Assembly (NCBI GenBank): GCA_017556885.1
Contig: JAFYLV010000147.1
Coordinates: 1-13,928 of the forward strand
DNA from: Clostridia bacterium
GTDB lineage: Bacteria; Bacillota; Clostridia; Oscillospirales; QAMX01
DNA: 13,928 nt
Direction: 5' to 3'
The notes beneath the pieces were generated by a model. That model did not search any database. It saw only the letters and a program-made list of their open reading frames with translations, and was not told the origin of the DNA. A program made the position numbers and the translations under genes. This document shows, piece by piece, positions 1 to 6,998 of this stretch (the first letter of the stretch is position 1; each line of letters starts with the position of its first letter).

Positions 1-21
1 GAGACTCTACTAAGAACAGAC

Positions 22-939
22 ATGGATTATGACACCGCAGAGTTATATGGACTCTTGATATCTCTGGCAAACATGCTACTTGTATCAGTAGTGATGATGG
101 CTGTTCCGTTTATTTGCCGAATGGTAAACAAGAACAAACTTCCGAACAGGAAGGGTAAGCGGATATGTTTGTGGAACAGTATCATTCTATTTGTGTTGTC
201 ATGTATACTGTTAGCGTTTATTGAGACAGGCTTTATCGGTGGTATTGGTGCATTTATTTTCTATTTCATTAACAAATGGGTATTTGTCCATCAATATGAG
301 ATTGAAAAAGTGACGGGATATGATTCCAATAAAAGCATTCCCGAATCGCAAACAGAACAATGTCTATCTCCTGAAGACGAAAAACCTCAGACTCGGAGAA
401 GTTTTGATATCTATGGGTCAGATGTTAGACTAGAGGATGATAACAGAACCACGCAACCTACTATTGCTACCAATAAGCCAGAAATAAAATACTGTTCTCA
501 TTGTGGGTCAACGATTGATCCTGCAACAAAGAAGTGTATAGGGTGTGAGAAACAGTATTTTAAGGGGATATCTATCAAGAGTGTCTTTATAACTTTGATG
601 ATGGTACTTTTGGCAACGTCTATTGTAGGAAATGTGCTATTGTCGCAGGAAAACAGAAATCTCACAGAATCCGCGGAAACTTTACAGAAGACAAAGACTA
701 TCCTTGAAAGTAAAGTTTCCGACTTGGAAAAAGAAAATGCACAATACAATGATTATTGGGTAGAAACTTTTGATAAAATGAACTTATTTGATTCGTGGAT
801 AGTGTTCATTGAAAATGATGGAACAAAGCTTTATCACAAATACGAGTGCAGCAAGTTTGTTGGTGAAGATTGCTGGGCGCATAATGTGGAGTATGCAGAG
901 TACATTGGATACCGTCCTTGCTCGCGCTGCATCGACTGA
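22..939 (+). CDS. Membrane protein with zinc ribbon, coiled coil and C-terminal Cys/His module (5' end may lie outside window)
   Basis: I do not recognise a named family. Reading from the first ATG, 305 residues show four hydrophobic segments (about 10-32, 48-66, 70-90 and 186-207). A very basic loop (33-47) is probably cytoplasmic. A zinc ribbon follows (C158, C161, C172, C175), then a coiled-coil-like stretch (about 211-245) and a C-terminal module with Y271-H272, C276, C284 and a final PCSRC (C300, C303), which resembles an Ada-type metal-binding fold. The positive-inside rule puts the zinc ribbon in the cytoplasm and the coiled coil plus Cys module outside. Codons 1-21 of the window are open in the same frame and no clear ribosome binding site precedes the ATG, so the true start may lie upstream. 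The DNA is AT-rich (38% GC by hand count at 601-660) compared with the next operon. A sensor or envelope role is possible but only a guess. Confidence 0.75.
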   Translation: MDYDTAELYGLLISLANMLLVSVVMMAVPFICRMVNKNKLPNRKGKRICLWNSIILFVLSCILLAFIETGFIGGIGAFIFYFINKWVFVHQYEIEKVTGYDSNKSIPESQTEQCLSPEDEKPQTRRSFDIYGSDVRLEDDNRTTQPTIATNKPEIKYCSHCGSTIDPATKKCIGCEKQYFKGISIKSVFITLMMVLLATSIVGNVLLSQENRNLTESAETLQKTKTILESKVSDLEKENAQYNDYWVETFDKMNLFDSWIVFIENDGTKLYHKYECSKFVGEDCWAHNVEYAEYIGYRPCSRCID

Positions 940-946
940 TGAAACC

Positions 947-984
947 AAGAGGCCCCCTCCGCAAGGAAGGGTGCCTCTTTTCGT
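947..984 (+). terminator. Rho-independent terminator after the zinc-ribbon membrane protein gene
   Basis: Eight bases after the stop codon, AAGAGGC (947-953) pairs with GCCTCTT (973-979). The stem continues through C/G pairs, with one mismatch and a bulge, around a GCAA tetraloop (961-964). A TTTTC tract follows. Position and structure fit an intrinsic terminator for the upstream gene. Confidence 0.8.
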
Positions 985-1046
985 TTCTGTGAATGAATGG
1001 ATCATAAGTCTAATCAACAAATAGCTTAAATGGAAGAAATTAAAAG

Positions 1047-1077
1047 GAATGAGTTCGGTATTATACCGAACTCATTC
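1047..1077 (-). terminator. Perfect 31-bp palindrome, probable terminator of the minus-strand ABC operon
   Basis: Two 15-base arms, GAATGAGTTCGGTAT (1047-1061) and its exact reverse complement (1063-1077), flank a single central T. Read on the minus strand, the hairpin lies 78 bases past the ABC transporter stop and is followed by a CTTTTAATTTC stretch, as expected of an intrinsic terminator. On the plus strand the sequence after it is not T-rich. Perfect symmetry also fits a protein-binding site, so terminator is the preferred but not the only reading. Confidence 0.55.
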
Positions 1078-1155
1078 TCAAGCAAGTTAATGCAAAATTA
1101 TATCCAAAATTTCAGGTTTACTACACCGTCCCTGTGCGTTTTTGTATGAAAATGT

Positions 1156-2961
1156 TCAGGACTGCAGCTTTTTAAGAGCGTAGAAGGCGCCTTTTTTCTC
1201 CATCAGTTCCTCGAAGGAGCCCATCTCCACGCAACGGCCGTCGGCGATGACGGCGATGCGGTCGGCATTGCGGATGGTGGAGAGCCGGTGGGCAACGATG
1301 AAGGTGGTACGGCCGCGGACGAGGTTTCCGATGGCCGTCTGGATCTTTTGCTCGGAAATGCTGTCCAGCGCGGAGGTGGCCTCATCCAGCACGATGATAC
1401 GGGGGTTGCGGATGATGGCGCGGGCGATGGAGATGCGCTGGCGCTGACCGCCGGAAAGGTTGGCACCGTGCTCGCTGATCAGGGTATCCAGTCCGTCGGG
1501 CATATCGCGGATCATATCGGTGAGATTTGCGGCCTCCACGGCGGCGGCAAGCTCCTCTTCGGATACGTCAGGACGGCCGTAGGTGATATTTTCGCGGATG
1601 GTGCCGGAGAAAAGAACGGAAGTTTGCGGAACAACGGCAAGATGGCGGCGCAAGGCGTGCATGTCCAGATCGTTGACATCCTCGCCGTCCACCAGGACCC
1701 GGCCGGAGGTGGCCTTGTAGAAGCCAATGATGAGATTCAAAATGGTGGTTTTGCCTGCGCCGGAGCCGCCGACAAAGGCGATGGTCTCTCCGGGGGTAAC
1801 GTGCAGGGAAAGATCCTTCAGAATATCCTTGCGGGAATCGTAGGCAAAGCCGACGTTCTCAAAGATGACCTCGCCACGCACCTCGGAAAGCTCTTTTTTG
1901 CCCTCGTTTTCCTCGACCTCGTCGGAAAGCAGAACGTCGCCGATGGAGGTGACGGATTCCAGTCCCTTGGAGATGGAGGGGAGGAGTGTGATCAGTGTCG
2001 TGACCTGGTTGACGATGGTGCCGAAATAGGTCTGATACAGAACCACATCACCGATGGTGATCTTACCGTTCAGGGCAAGAACGCCGGTGAAAATAAGGCA
2101 GAACAACTGGAAAAACTGGAAGGTGACCCAGTTCATGGAGCCGAAAAAGGACTGGATAAGATCCACACGGTAGCCGCTTTCGGCGACTTCTACCAGCTTT
2201 TTGCGCATGCGCCGCTCCTCCCAGCGCTCCAGCGCATGGGCGCGGGCAACGGGAACCAGCTCGACCATTTCCATGACCTGACCGGAGGCCTCTTCCATGG
2301 CAATGCGGAACTCGGCATTCCGTCTGCCGATCACCTTGCGGAAGGCGACGATAAGGATCGCGGCTACGGGAACGGTCAGAATAAAGAAGACGAAAACGAT
2401 CCAGCTGCGGGACAGAGTAACGGAGAAGGAGACGATCAGGTTCAGAACGATGCTGACCACGCTTTCGAAAACCTGACGGGAAAGACCTTCGACCGCTTCA
2501 ACGTCGCGCATGATCTTGGACTGCAGACGGCCGGACTGCATGCGGTTGTGGAAGGCAATGGAGAGCCGCTGCAGCTTGTGGACCAGGGCGGAGCGCAGTC
2601 CGGCCTCTACTGACCGGACGGAGCTGGAAATAAAGTGCGAATACAGGTGGTTAAAGGGAATGTTGGTGATACCGAGGAAGATCAGCAGCAAGGCATTCCA
2701 AAGAATGATACGGCCTGCGGCGGGATCGTTTTCGGTGATGGCATTGATAATATTGGAGGTGGCGATGGGCAGGACCCAAACGTAGGCATGCTTGATGATA
2801 AAACAGACGGTGGAACCGACCAGGCGCGACCAACAACTGCGGTAGAAGTGGGCAAGCATAATAAAAGGGCTGCCGCGCCAGCGGTAGAAAGCTTTGAGCA
2901 GAGCTTCCTCATCCAGTGGCTTTGCTGCGATGGGGGACGGTCTGTTTAGTTTCCTCTTCAT
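1156..2961 (-). CDS. ABC exporter half-transporter (fused membrane and ATPase domains, MsbA/multidrug type)
   Basis: This 601-residue protein joins an exporter-type membrane domain to an ATPase domain and should work as a homodimer in the cytoplasmic membrane, since no partner half-transporter lies beside it. Hydrophobic helices fall at about 47-68, 84-104, 163-184, 188-208, 275-296 and 305-330. The ATPase shows Walker A GGSGAGKTT (398-406), Q-loop Q446, signature LSGGQ (502-506), Walker B IIVLDE (522-527) and H-loop H558. All catalytic motifs are intact and the length is normal for the family. A good ribosome binding site (AAAGGAG) precedes the ATG. It is the last gene of the minus-strand operon, 30 bases after the small zinc ribbon gene. 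The substrate cannot be read from the sequence; lipid, peptide or drug export are all known in this family. Confidence 0.93.
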   Translation of the reverse strand: MKRKLNRPSPIAAKPLDEEALLKAFYRWRGSPFIMLAHFYRSCWSRLVGSTVCFIIKHAYVWVLPIATSNIINAITENDPAAGRIILWNALLLIFLGITNIPFNHLYSHFISSSVRSVEAGLRSALVHKLQRLSIAFHNRMQSGRLQSKIMRDVEAVEGLSRQVFESVVSIVLNLIVSFSVTLSRSWIVFVFFILTVPVAAILIVAFRKVIGRRNAEFRIAMEEASGQVMEMVELVPVARAHALERWEERRMRKKLVEVAESGYRVDLIQSFFGSMNWVTFQFFQLFCLIFTGVLALNGKITIGDVVLYQTYFGTIVNQVTTLITLLPSISKGLESVTSIGDVLLSDEVEENEGKKELSEVRGEVIFENVGFAYDSRKDILKDLSLHVTPGETIAFVGGSGAGKTTILNLIIGFYKATSGRVLVDGEDVNDLDMHALRRHLAVVPQTSVLFSGTIRENITYGRPDVSEEELAAAVEAANLTDMIRDMPDGLDTLISEHGANLSGGQRQRISIARAIIRNPRIIVLDEATSALDSISEQKIQTAIGNLVRGRTTFIVAHRLSTIRNADRIAVIADGRCVEMGSFEELMEKKGAFYALKKLQS

Positions 2962-2991
2962 CGGATATTTCTCCTTTGTAGGGCAAAACAG

Positions 2992-3228
2992 TTACTTTGC
3001 GTGGGGGCATTTGCCGCCGGAATGCGGGCAGACGCCACCGGCTGCGCCGGGGCAGGGGGCAGGATTTTCCTTTGCGGAGACCGAAAGGGAAATGCCGTCG
3101 AAAACACGGGAAAGCTCCGTGCCGCCGCAGTCGGGACAGGGGACAAGGCCCTTTTCCTTTTCCTCAATGGTGCAGCGGGTCTCAAATTCCTTGCCGCAGG
3201 CGGAGCAACGGAAGGTATAGAAGGGCAT
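2992..3228 (-). CDS. FmdB-type small zinc ribbon protein
   Basis: This 78-residue protein begins MPFYTFRCSACGKEFE, the hallmark start of the FmdB/CxxC_CxxC_SSSS regulatory-protein family. C8/C11 and C31/C34 form the predicted zinc site. The tail is Gly/Cys-rich with three further cysteines (C59, C67, C74) and His residues, a common family variation that may bind a second metal. The family has no firmly established function; FmdB was named from the formamidase locus of Methylophilus. AAGGAGG lies seven bases before the ATG and overlaps the stop codon of the aldo/keto reductase, so the two genes are probably translated from one message. Confidence 0.85.
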   Translation of the reverse strand: MPFYTFRCSACGKEFETRCTIEEKEKGLVPCPDCGGTELSRVFDGISLSVSAKENPAPCPGAAGGVCPHSGGKCPHAK

Positions 3229-3239
3229 GAAAGGCCTCC

Positions 3240-4364
3240 TTATTTCAAACCGGAAAAGATCCGGTCGATGCGGTCAAGCTCGGTGGGGATATCCAGCTTC
3301 TGGGGGCAACGCTCGCTGCAGGCGCCGCAGCCGATACAGTCGGTGATGTTGAGCTCGCCCCGGGCCTTGGCGCGGCCGTAACGGGCGCGGGCGCCCTCGG
3401 TAAGTCCCCAGACGTGCATGCGGTTATACTCGATCATGGCGGCGAAGGGACGGATGCCGCGGGGGCAAACGTCGCAGTAGCGGCAGCCGGTGCAGTACAG
3501 ATCGGCAAGCTTTGTGAGCTCGTCGCTCTCGCCCATAAGCTTGTTCCACTCATCGCCGCCGACGGTGTCGGCAAACTCGGCGAGGCGCACGTTTTCCTCA
3601 AGCTCGGCCATGGTCTGCATGCCGGAGAGGGCGCAGGAAACACTGGGATTTCCCCAGACAAACTTCAGCGCAAGCTCCGCGGGAGTCTTAGCGGGCAGAG
3701 AGAACTTTTTCAGGAATTCGGGGCCGCCGTTGGTGATGTTTCCGCCGCCCAAAGGCCCCATGACCACGACACCCATGCCGTTTTCGGCACAGTGAGCCAT
3801 AGACTCCTCATTCTTGCGGTCCACCAGATTGTACTGGCAGAGCACGGAGGAGAAAAGACCGGTGTCGCACAGCGCCTTCATGCGGGGCGCGGCATCGTGG
3901 AAGGAGAAGGAGAGATGCTTGATGCGGCCGTCGGCAAGGGCGCGCTCTGCCCGGTCGACGAGACCGTAACCGAGGATCTTTTCCTCGTAGCAGGCATAAT
4001 TGATGCCGTGAAAGTGGTAGAAATCGATGTGATCCGTGTCCAGCCGCTCCAGTGAGGCATCGAGGAAGCGGTCAAAATCATCGGTGCAGTGGACTTCCGG
4101 CATGGGCAGCTTGGTGGAGATGAGCACCTGATCACGGAAGGGCTTGAGGGCCCGGCCGACGGTGTACTGGCTGTCGTCGTTGCAGTAGCCCCAGGCGGTG
4201 TCAAAATAATTAACGCCAAGCTCCACGGCACGGCGGAGAAGAGGAATGGCAAGCTCGTCGTTGACGGTCTCGCGGCCGTCTTTTTCCATCATGGGAAGAC
4301 GCATACATCCAAAGCCCAGCGCCGAGATGCGCTCACCGCTCTTCCCAAAATCCCTGTATTTCAT
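3240..4364 (-). CDS. Aldo/keto reductase with C-terminal 2[4Fe-4S] ferredoxin domain
   Basis: The start is placed at the ATG beginning MKYRDFGKSG. It has GGAGGT four bases upstream and matches the usual family N-terminus; a longer frame reaching 4445 would run through the promoter. The 374-residue protein has an AKR TIM barrel (about 1-285) with the expected catalytic tetrad D55, Y60, K85 and H119. A ferredoxin-like tail carries C291, C294, C297, C300 and C343, C346, C349, C353, each set closing in CP. This matches the large clostridial group annotated as aldo/keto reductase with 4Fe-4S binding domain. It probably reduces a carbonyl compound in the cytoplasm, with electron transfer through the clusters; the substrate is unknown. 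It is the first gene of the operon with the FmdB-type protein and the ABC exporter. Confidence 0.93.
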   Translation of the reverse strand: MKYRDFGKSGERISALGFGCMRLPMMEKDGRETVNDELAIPLLRRAVELGVNYFDTAWGYCNDDSQYTVGRALKPFRDQVLISTKLPMPEVHCTDDFDRFLDASLERLDTDHIDFYHFHGINYACYEEKILGYGLVDRAERALADGRIKHLSFSFHDAAPRMKALCDTGLFSSVLCQYNLVDRKNEESMAHCAENGMGVVVMGPLGGGNITNGGPEFLKKFSLPAKTPAELALKFVWGNPSVSCALSGMQTMAELEENVRLAEFADTVGGDEWNKLMGESDELTKLADLYCTGCRYCDVCPRGIRPFAAMIEYNRMHVWGLTEGARARYGRAKARGELNITDCIGCGACSERCPQKLDIPTELDRIDRIFSGLK

Positions 4365-4368
4365 GGTG

Positions 4369-4374
4369 ACCTCC
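4369..4374 (-). promoter_or_regulatory. Ribosome binding site fixing the aldo/keto reductase start
   Basis: GGAGGT on the minus strand lies four bases before the ATG at 4364-4362. No comparable site precedes the in-frame upstream ATG ending at 4445, and that ATG lies upstream of the predicted promoter, so the shorter protein is preferred. Confidence 0.75.
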
Positions 4375-4398
4375 GGCAAGTGACGTTTTGTTTTGCCC

Positions 4399-4427
4399 AT
4401 TATAACAGTTTTTTTTCTTGAGTACAA
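4399..4427 (-). promoter_or_regulatory. Sigma-70-type promoter of the aldo/keto reductase operon
   Basis: On the minus strand, TTGTAC (4427-4422) and a perfect TATAAT (4404-4399) are 17 bases apart, and the -10 is extended (TGTTATAAT). Transcription should start near 4392, giving a leader of roughly 28 bases before the aldo/keto reductase ATG. The divergent mrnC promoter is on the other strand, about 35 bases away. Confidence 0.75.
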
Positions 4428-4458
4428 GCGGTTTTCTATATCCAAGAAAAGAGATCTG

Positions 4459-4467
4459 TGGTATACT
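4459..4467 (+). promoter_or_regulatory. Extended -10 promoter element upstream of mrnC
   Basis: TGGTATACT fits an extended -10 (TGnTATAAT-like), 40 bases before the mrnC start. A second AT-rich box, TATAAA, overlaps at 4467-4472. I see no convincing -35 at the right distance, which is tolerated in extended -10 promoters. Confidence 0.5.
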
Positions 4468-4507
4468 ATAAAATAGGTAAAAAACAGATCGGCTTTTCGG
4501 AGGATTT

Positions 4508-4903
4508 ATGCAGGAAACACGGGAGATCAAACACAGCGCGCTGGAGTATGCTTACATCGGAGACTGCGTATATGAGCTGCGGGTCCGCACCTATCTTGCG
4601 GGACTGGGCAGCTTTAAGATCGGTGAGCTGCATACCCGGGCGGTGGCCTTTGTCAACGCACCGGCGCAGTATCGGGCGGCAAAGGCAATGCTGCCCTCCT
4701 TTACGGAGGAGGAGCGGGATATTTTTATGAAGGGCAGAAATGCCCATCCCCATCACTGTCCCCGCGGTGCGACCCATGAGGAGTATGCCTACGCAACGGC
4801 ACTGGAGGCTCTTTTCGGGTACCTGTATCTCTCCGGACGGGAAGATCGGATCACCGAACTTTTTAACGGCTGCCTGACCTACCTGCTTGAAAATCCGACA
4901 TAA
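4508..4903 (+). CDS. mrnC: Mini-ribonuclease III
   Basis: Mini-RNase III is an RNase III catalytic domain without a double-stranded RNA binding domain. In Bacillus it acts as a homodimer and matures the ends of 23S rRNA. The 131-residue length is normal. The signature regions are present: YIGDCVYELRVR with catalytic Asp19, the GRNAH segment near 77-80, and the helix ATALEALFGYLYL with catalytic Glu100. GGAGG lies just upstream of the ATG. In many Firmicutes mrnC sits behind cysS; here it stands alone, divergent from the aldo/keto reductase operon. It may be cotranscribed with the downstream oxidoreductase, which also has its own promoter. Confidence 0.93.
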   Translation: MQETREIKHSALEYAYIGDCVYELRVRTYLAGLGSFKIGELHTRAVAFVNAPAQYRAAKAMLPSFTEEERDIFMKGRNAHPHHCPRGATHEEYAYATALEALFGYLYLSGREDRITELFNGCLTYLLENPT

Positions 4904-4915
4904 ATATGTTAAAAT
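4887..4915 (+). promoter_or_regulatory. Sigma-70-type promoter for the FAD oxidoreductase, inside the end of mrnC
   Basis: TTGAAA (4887-4892) and TAAAAT (4910-4915) are separated by 17 bases. The -35 lies in the last codons of mrnC. Transcription from here would begin near 4922, about 33 bases before the oxidoreductase ATG. Confidence 0.6.
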
Positions 4916-4943
4916 AATTTATTGCTAGAAAAAAGATGCTGAA

Positions 4944-4949
4944 GAGGTG
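4944..4949 (+). promoter_or_regulatory. Ribosome binding site deciding the FAD oxidoreductase start
   Basis: GAGGTG lies five bases before the ATG at 4955. An in-frame GTG at 4949 overlaps this site and cannot be the start, so the first two codons of the longer frame are dropped. Confidence 0.7.
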
Positions 4950-4954
4950 TGTAT

Positions 4955-6199
4955 ATGAAGATCATCGGTACTAAAACCTGTGATATTGCTGTCGTCGGCG
5001 GCGGCGTTGCCGGTGCGGCGGCTGCTCTTGAGGCGGTCCGTTCCGGTAAGAAGGTCATCCTGGTGGAAAAAACCACCCAGCTTGGCGGCCTTGGTACGAT
5101 CGGACTGATCAATTTCTTTGAACCGGTGGACAATGCCCGCGGTGTTCAGATCATGAAGGGCATGGTGGATGAGTTCCTTCGCCTTTGTGTGCGTCACGGC
5201 TATGATACCATCCCCGAAATGTGGCAGAACGGGGATCCCGGTCTGGATGAGACCAAGCGCCGTTTCCAGACCGGCTATTCCGCCGCGATTTTCTCTCTCG
5301 CCCTTTGCGACCTGCTGGCAGATGAGGGCGTTGAGATCATGTTCGACACCGTTATGACCGATGCGGATGCTACCGACGGACATATCGACAGCATTACCGT
5401 CTTTAACAAGTCCGGTCACAGCCTGATCAAGGCGAATATGTTTGTGGATGCCAGCGGCGATGCCGATCTTTTGGCCATGGCCGGCGTTCCCACCGTTACC
5501 GGCGGCAACTATGACTCTTACTTTGCACACGGCGTAACCCTTGAAAGCCTGCAGAATGCCATTAATGAAGGCAATATCGGTAAACGCGGCGCCAGCGGTT
5601 TTGCCGGCGGATGCGTAGGTCTTTACGGCACCGGTCATCCTGAGGATATGCCCCTGTGGGACGGCACCGACGGTGAGGACGTGTCCAGATATTTCATTAA
5701 GAATCAGCGTCAGCTCTTCAATCGCATCAAGGATCAGGACCGCATGACCCGCGACATCACCTGTCTGCCCATCATGCCCCAGTTCCGCACCACCCGCCGT
5801 ATTGACGGAAACTACACCCTCACCACCGAGGATGCCTACAAGCATTTTGAGGACTCCGTCGGTACCGTTGTGGATTTCAACCATCGGTATTTCCTCTACG
5901 AGATGCCTTACGGAGTTCTGGTGCGCAACGGCTTTGACAATGTCATCGCCGCCGGCCGCATCACCAGCGGCTCCGGCTACGGTTGGGACATCCTGCGCGT
6001 GATCCCCCCGGCGATCCTCTCCGGTCACGCTGCCGGTGCAGCTACGGCGCAGGCCATCGACACCGAAAAGGCTATCACGGACATTGATATTTCCGTGCTG
6101 CAGGCCCGTCTTGCAAACGAGGGCGTTGCCATTCATTTTGATGAGGCCCTCGCTCCCGAGGACAGAACCCTGCTGGAGAAGTTCAAGCTGGGTCACTAA
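4955..6199 (+). CDS. FAD-dependent oxidoreductase (FAD_oxidored family)
   Basis: The 414-residue soluble protein opens with a Rossmann FAD-binding fold: DIAVVGGGVAG (GGGxxG at 15-20), with the ribose-binding acidic residue E38 at the end of strand two, then LGGLGT. The C-terminus has the second FAD-contact region (AAGRITSGSGYGWDILRV, then GHAAG), typical of the FAD_oxidored group (Pfam PF12831), whose members are often mis-annotated as xanthan lyase. It should oxidise or reduce a small organic substrate in the cytoplasm; the substrate is not evident. No redox-active CxxC pair or iron-sulfur motif is visible. Codons mostly end in C, suggesting strong expression. The yebC-like gene begins 48 bases downstream and the glycoside hydrolase after that, so the three may share a transcript. 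Confidence 0.88.
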   Translation: MKIIGTKTCDIAVVGGGVAGAAAALEAVRSGKKVILVEKTTQLGGLGTIGLINFFEPVDNARGVQIMKGMVDEFLRLCVRHGYDTIPEMWQNGDPGLDETKRRFQTGYSAAIFSLALCDLLADEGVEIMFDTVMTDADATDGHIDSITVFNKSGHSLIKANMFVDASGDADLLAMAGVPTVTGGNYDSYFAHGVTLESLQNAINEGNIGKRGASGFAGGCVGLYGTGHPEDMPLWDGTDGEDVSRYFIKNQRQLFNRIKDQDRMTRDITCLPIMPQFRTTRRIDGNYTLTTEDAYKHFEDSVGTVVDFNHRYFLYEMPYGVLVRNGFDNVIAAGRITSGSGYGWDILRVIPPAILSGHAAGAATAQAIDTEKAITDIDISVLQARLANEGVAIHFDEALAPEDRTLLEKFKLGH

Positions 6200-6247
6200 A
6201 AATCTGCAAAACTATAACTGAAAATAAATTTTTAAGGAGCATTTCCC

Positions 6248-6967
6248 ATGTCCGGACATTCCAAATGGAACAACATCAAGCGCAAGAAAGAGGCAACCGA
6301 CGCCAAGCGCGCCAAGGTATTTACCAAGATCGGTCGTGAGATCGCCGTCTGCGTCAAGGCCGGCGGTCCCGACCCCGTGTCCAACACCGCACTGCGTGAC
6401 CTCATCGCCAAGGCAAAGAGCCTTAACGTGCCCAATGACAACATCATGCGCACCATCAACAAGTACTCTTCCGGCGGCGGTGAAGACTACGAGTCCATCA
6501 CCTACGAAGGTTACGGCCCCGGCGGTGCCGCCGTTATCGTGGAGACCATGACCGATAACCGCAACCGTACCGCTTCCGATATGCGCCACTACTTTGACAA
6601 GTTTGGCGGAAACCTCGGCGCTTCCAACTGCGTTTCCTGGCAGTTTGACCGCAAGGGCGTTCTGCTGGTGGAGCGCGAGGATCAGGATGAGGATGAATTC
6701 ATGATGATCGCCCTCGAGGCCGGCGCGGATGACTTCGCTGCCGAAGAGGAGAGCTTCGAGATCATCACCTCCGAGGAGAATTTTGAGACCGTGCGCGATG
6801 CGCTCGCCGCCCAGGGTATCGAGTTTGCCGATGCCTCTGTGCAGATGATCCCCCAGAACTACGTTTCTCTCAATGAAGATCAGCTCGTCAACATGCAGAA
6901 GCTGATCGACATGCTGGAAGACAATGATGACGTCCAGGAAATCTGGCACAACTGCGACAACCTGTAA
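6248..6967 (+). CDS. yebC: YebC/PmpR (TACO1) family protein
   Basis: The 239-residue protein begins MSGHSKWNNIKRKK, the nearly invariant start of the YebC/TACO1 family, and continues with KVFTKIGREI and GYGPGGAAV, also family hallmarks. The length is normal. Family members were first described as transcriptional regulators (PmpR). Some homologues have since been shown to act on ribosomes and help translation of difficult sequences such as proline stretches; which role applies here cannot be told. It would act in the cytoplasm or nucleoid. AAGGAG lies eight bases before the ATG. The window also encodes a very proline-rich lipoprotein, the sort of substrate a translational YebC might help, though no link is shown. 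Confidence 0.95.
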   Translation: MSGHSKWNNIKRKKEATDAKRAKVFTKIGREIAVCVKAGGPDPVSNTALRDLIAKAKSLNVPNDNIMRTINKYSSGGGEDYESITYEGYGPGGAAVIVETMTDNRNRTASDMRHYFDKFGGNLGASNCVSWQFDRKGVLLVEREDQDEDEFMMIALEAGADDFAAEEESFEIITSEENFETVRDALAAQGIEFADASVQMIPQNYVSLNEDQLVNMQKLIDMLEDNDDVQEIWHNCDNL

Positions 6968-6998
6968 ATAATAAAAAATATTTTTGGAGGATAGGCAA

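Noticed and set aside
1047..1077. The palindrome as an insertion-sequence end or phage attachment site
   Set aside because: No transposase, integrase, direct target duplication or second copy is present in the window, and a terminator role explains its place.
1288..2613. A 441-codon plus-strand frame opposite the ABC exporter
   Set aside because: The ABC gene has every catalytic motif and a good ribosome binding site; the opposite frame reads as Asp/Gly-rich shadow sequence.
4925..6196. A 423-codon open frame opposite the FAD oxidoreductase gene
   Set aside because: It is the exact shadow of the oxidoreductase. The protein is low-complexity in G, V and H and matches no family I know.
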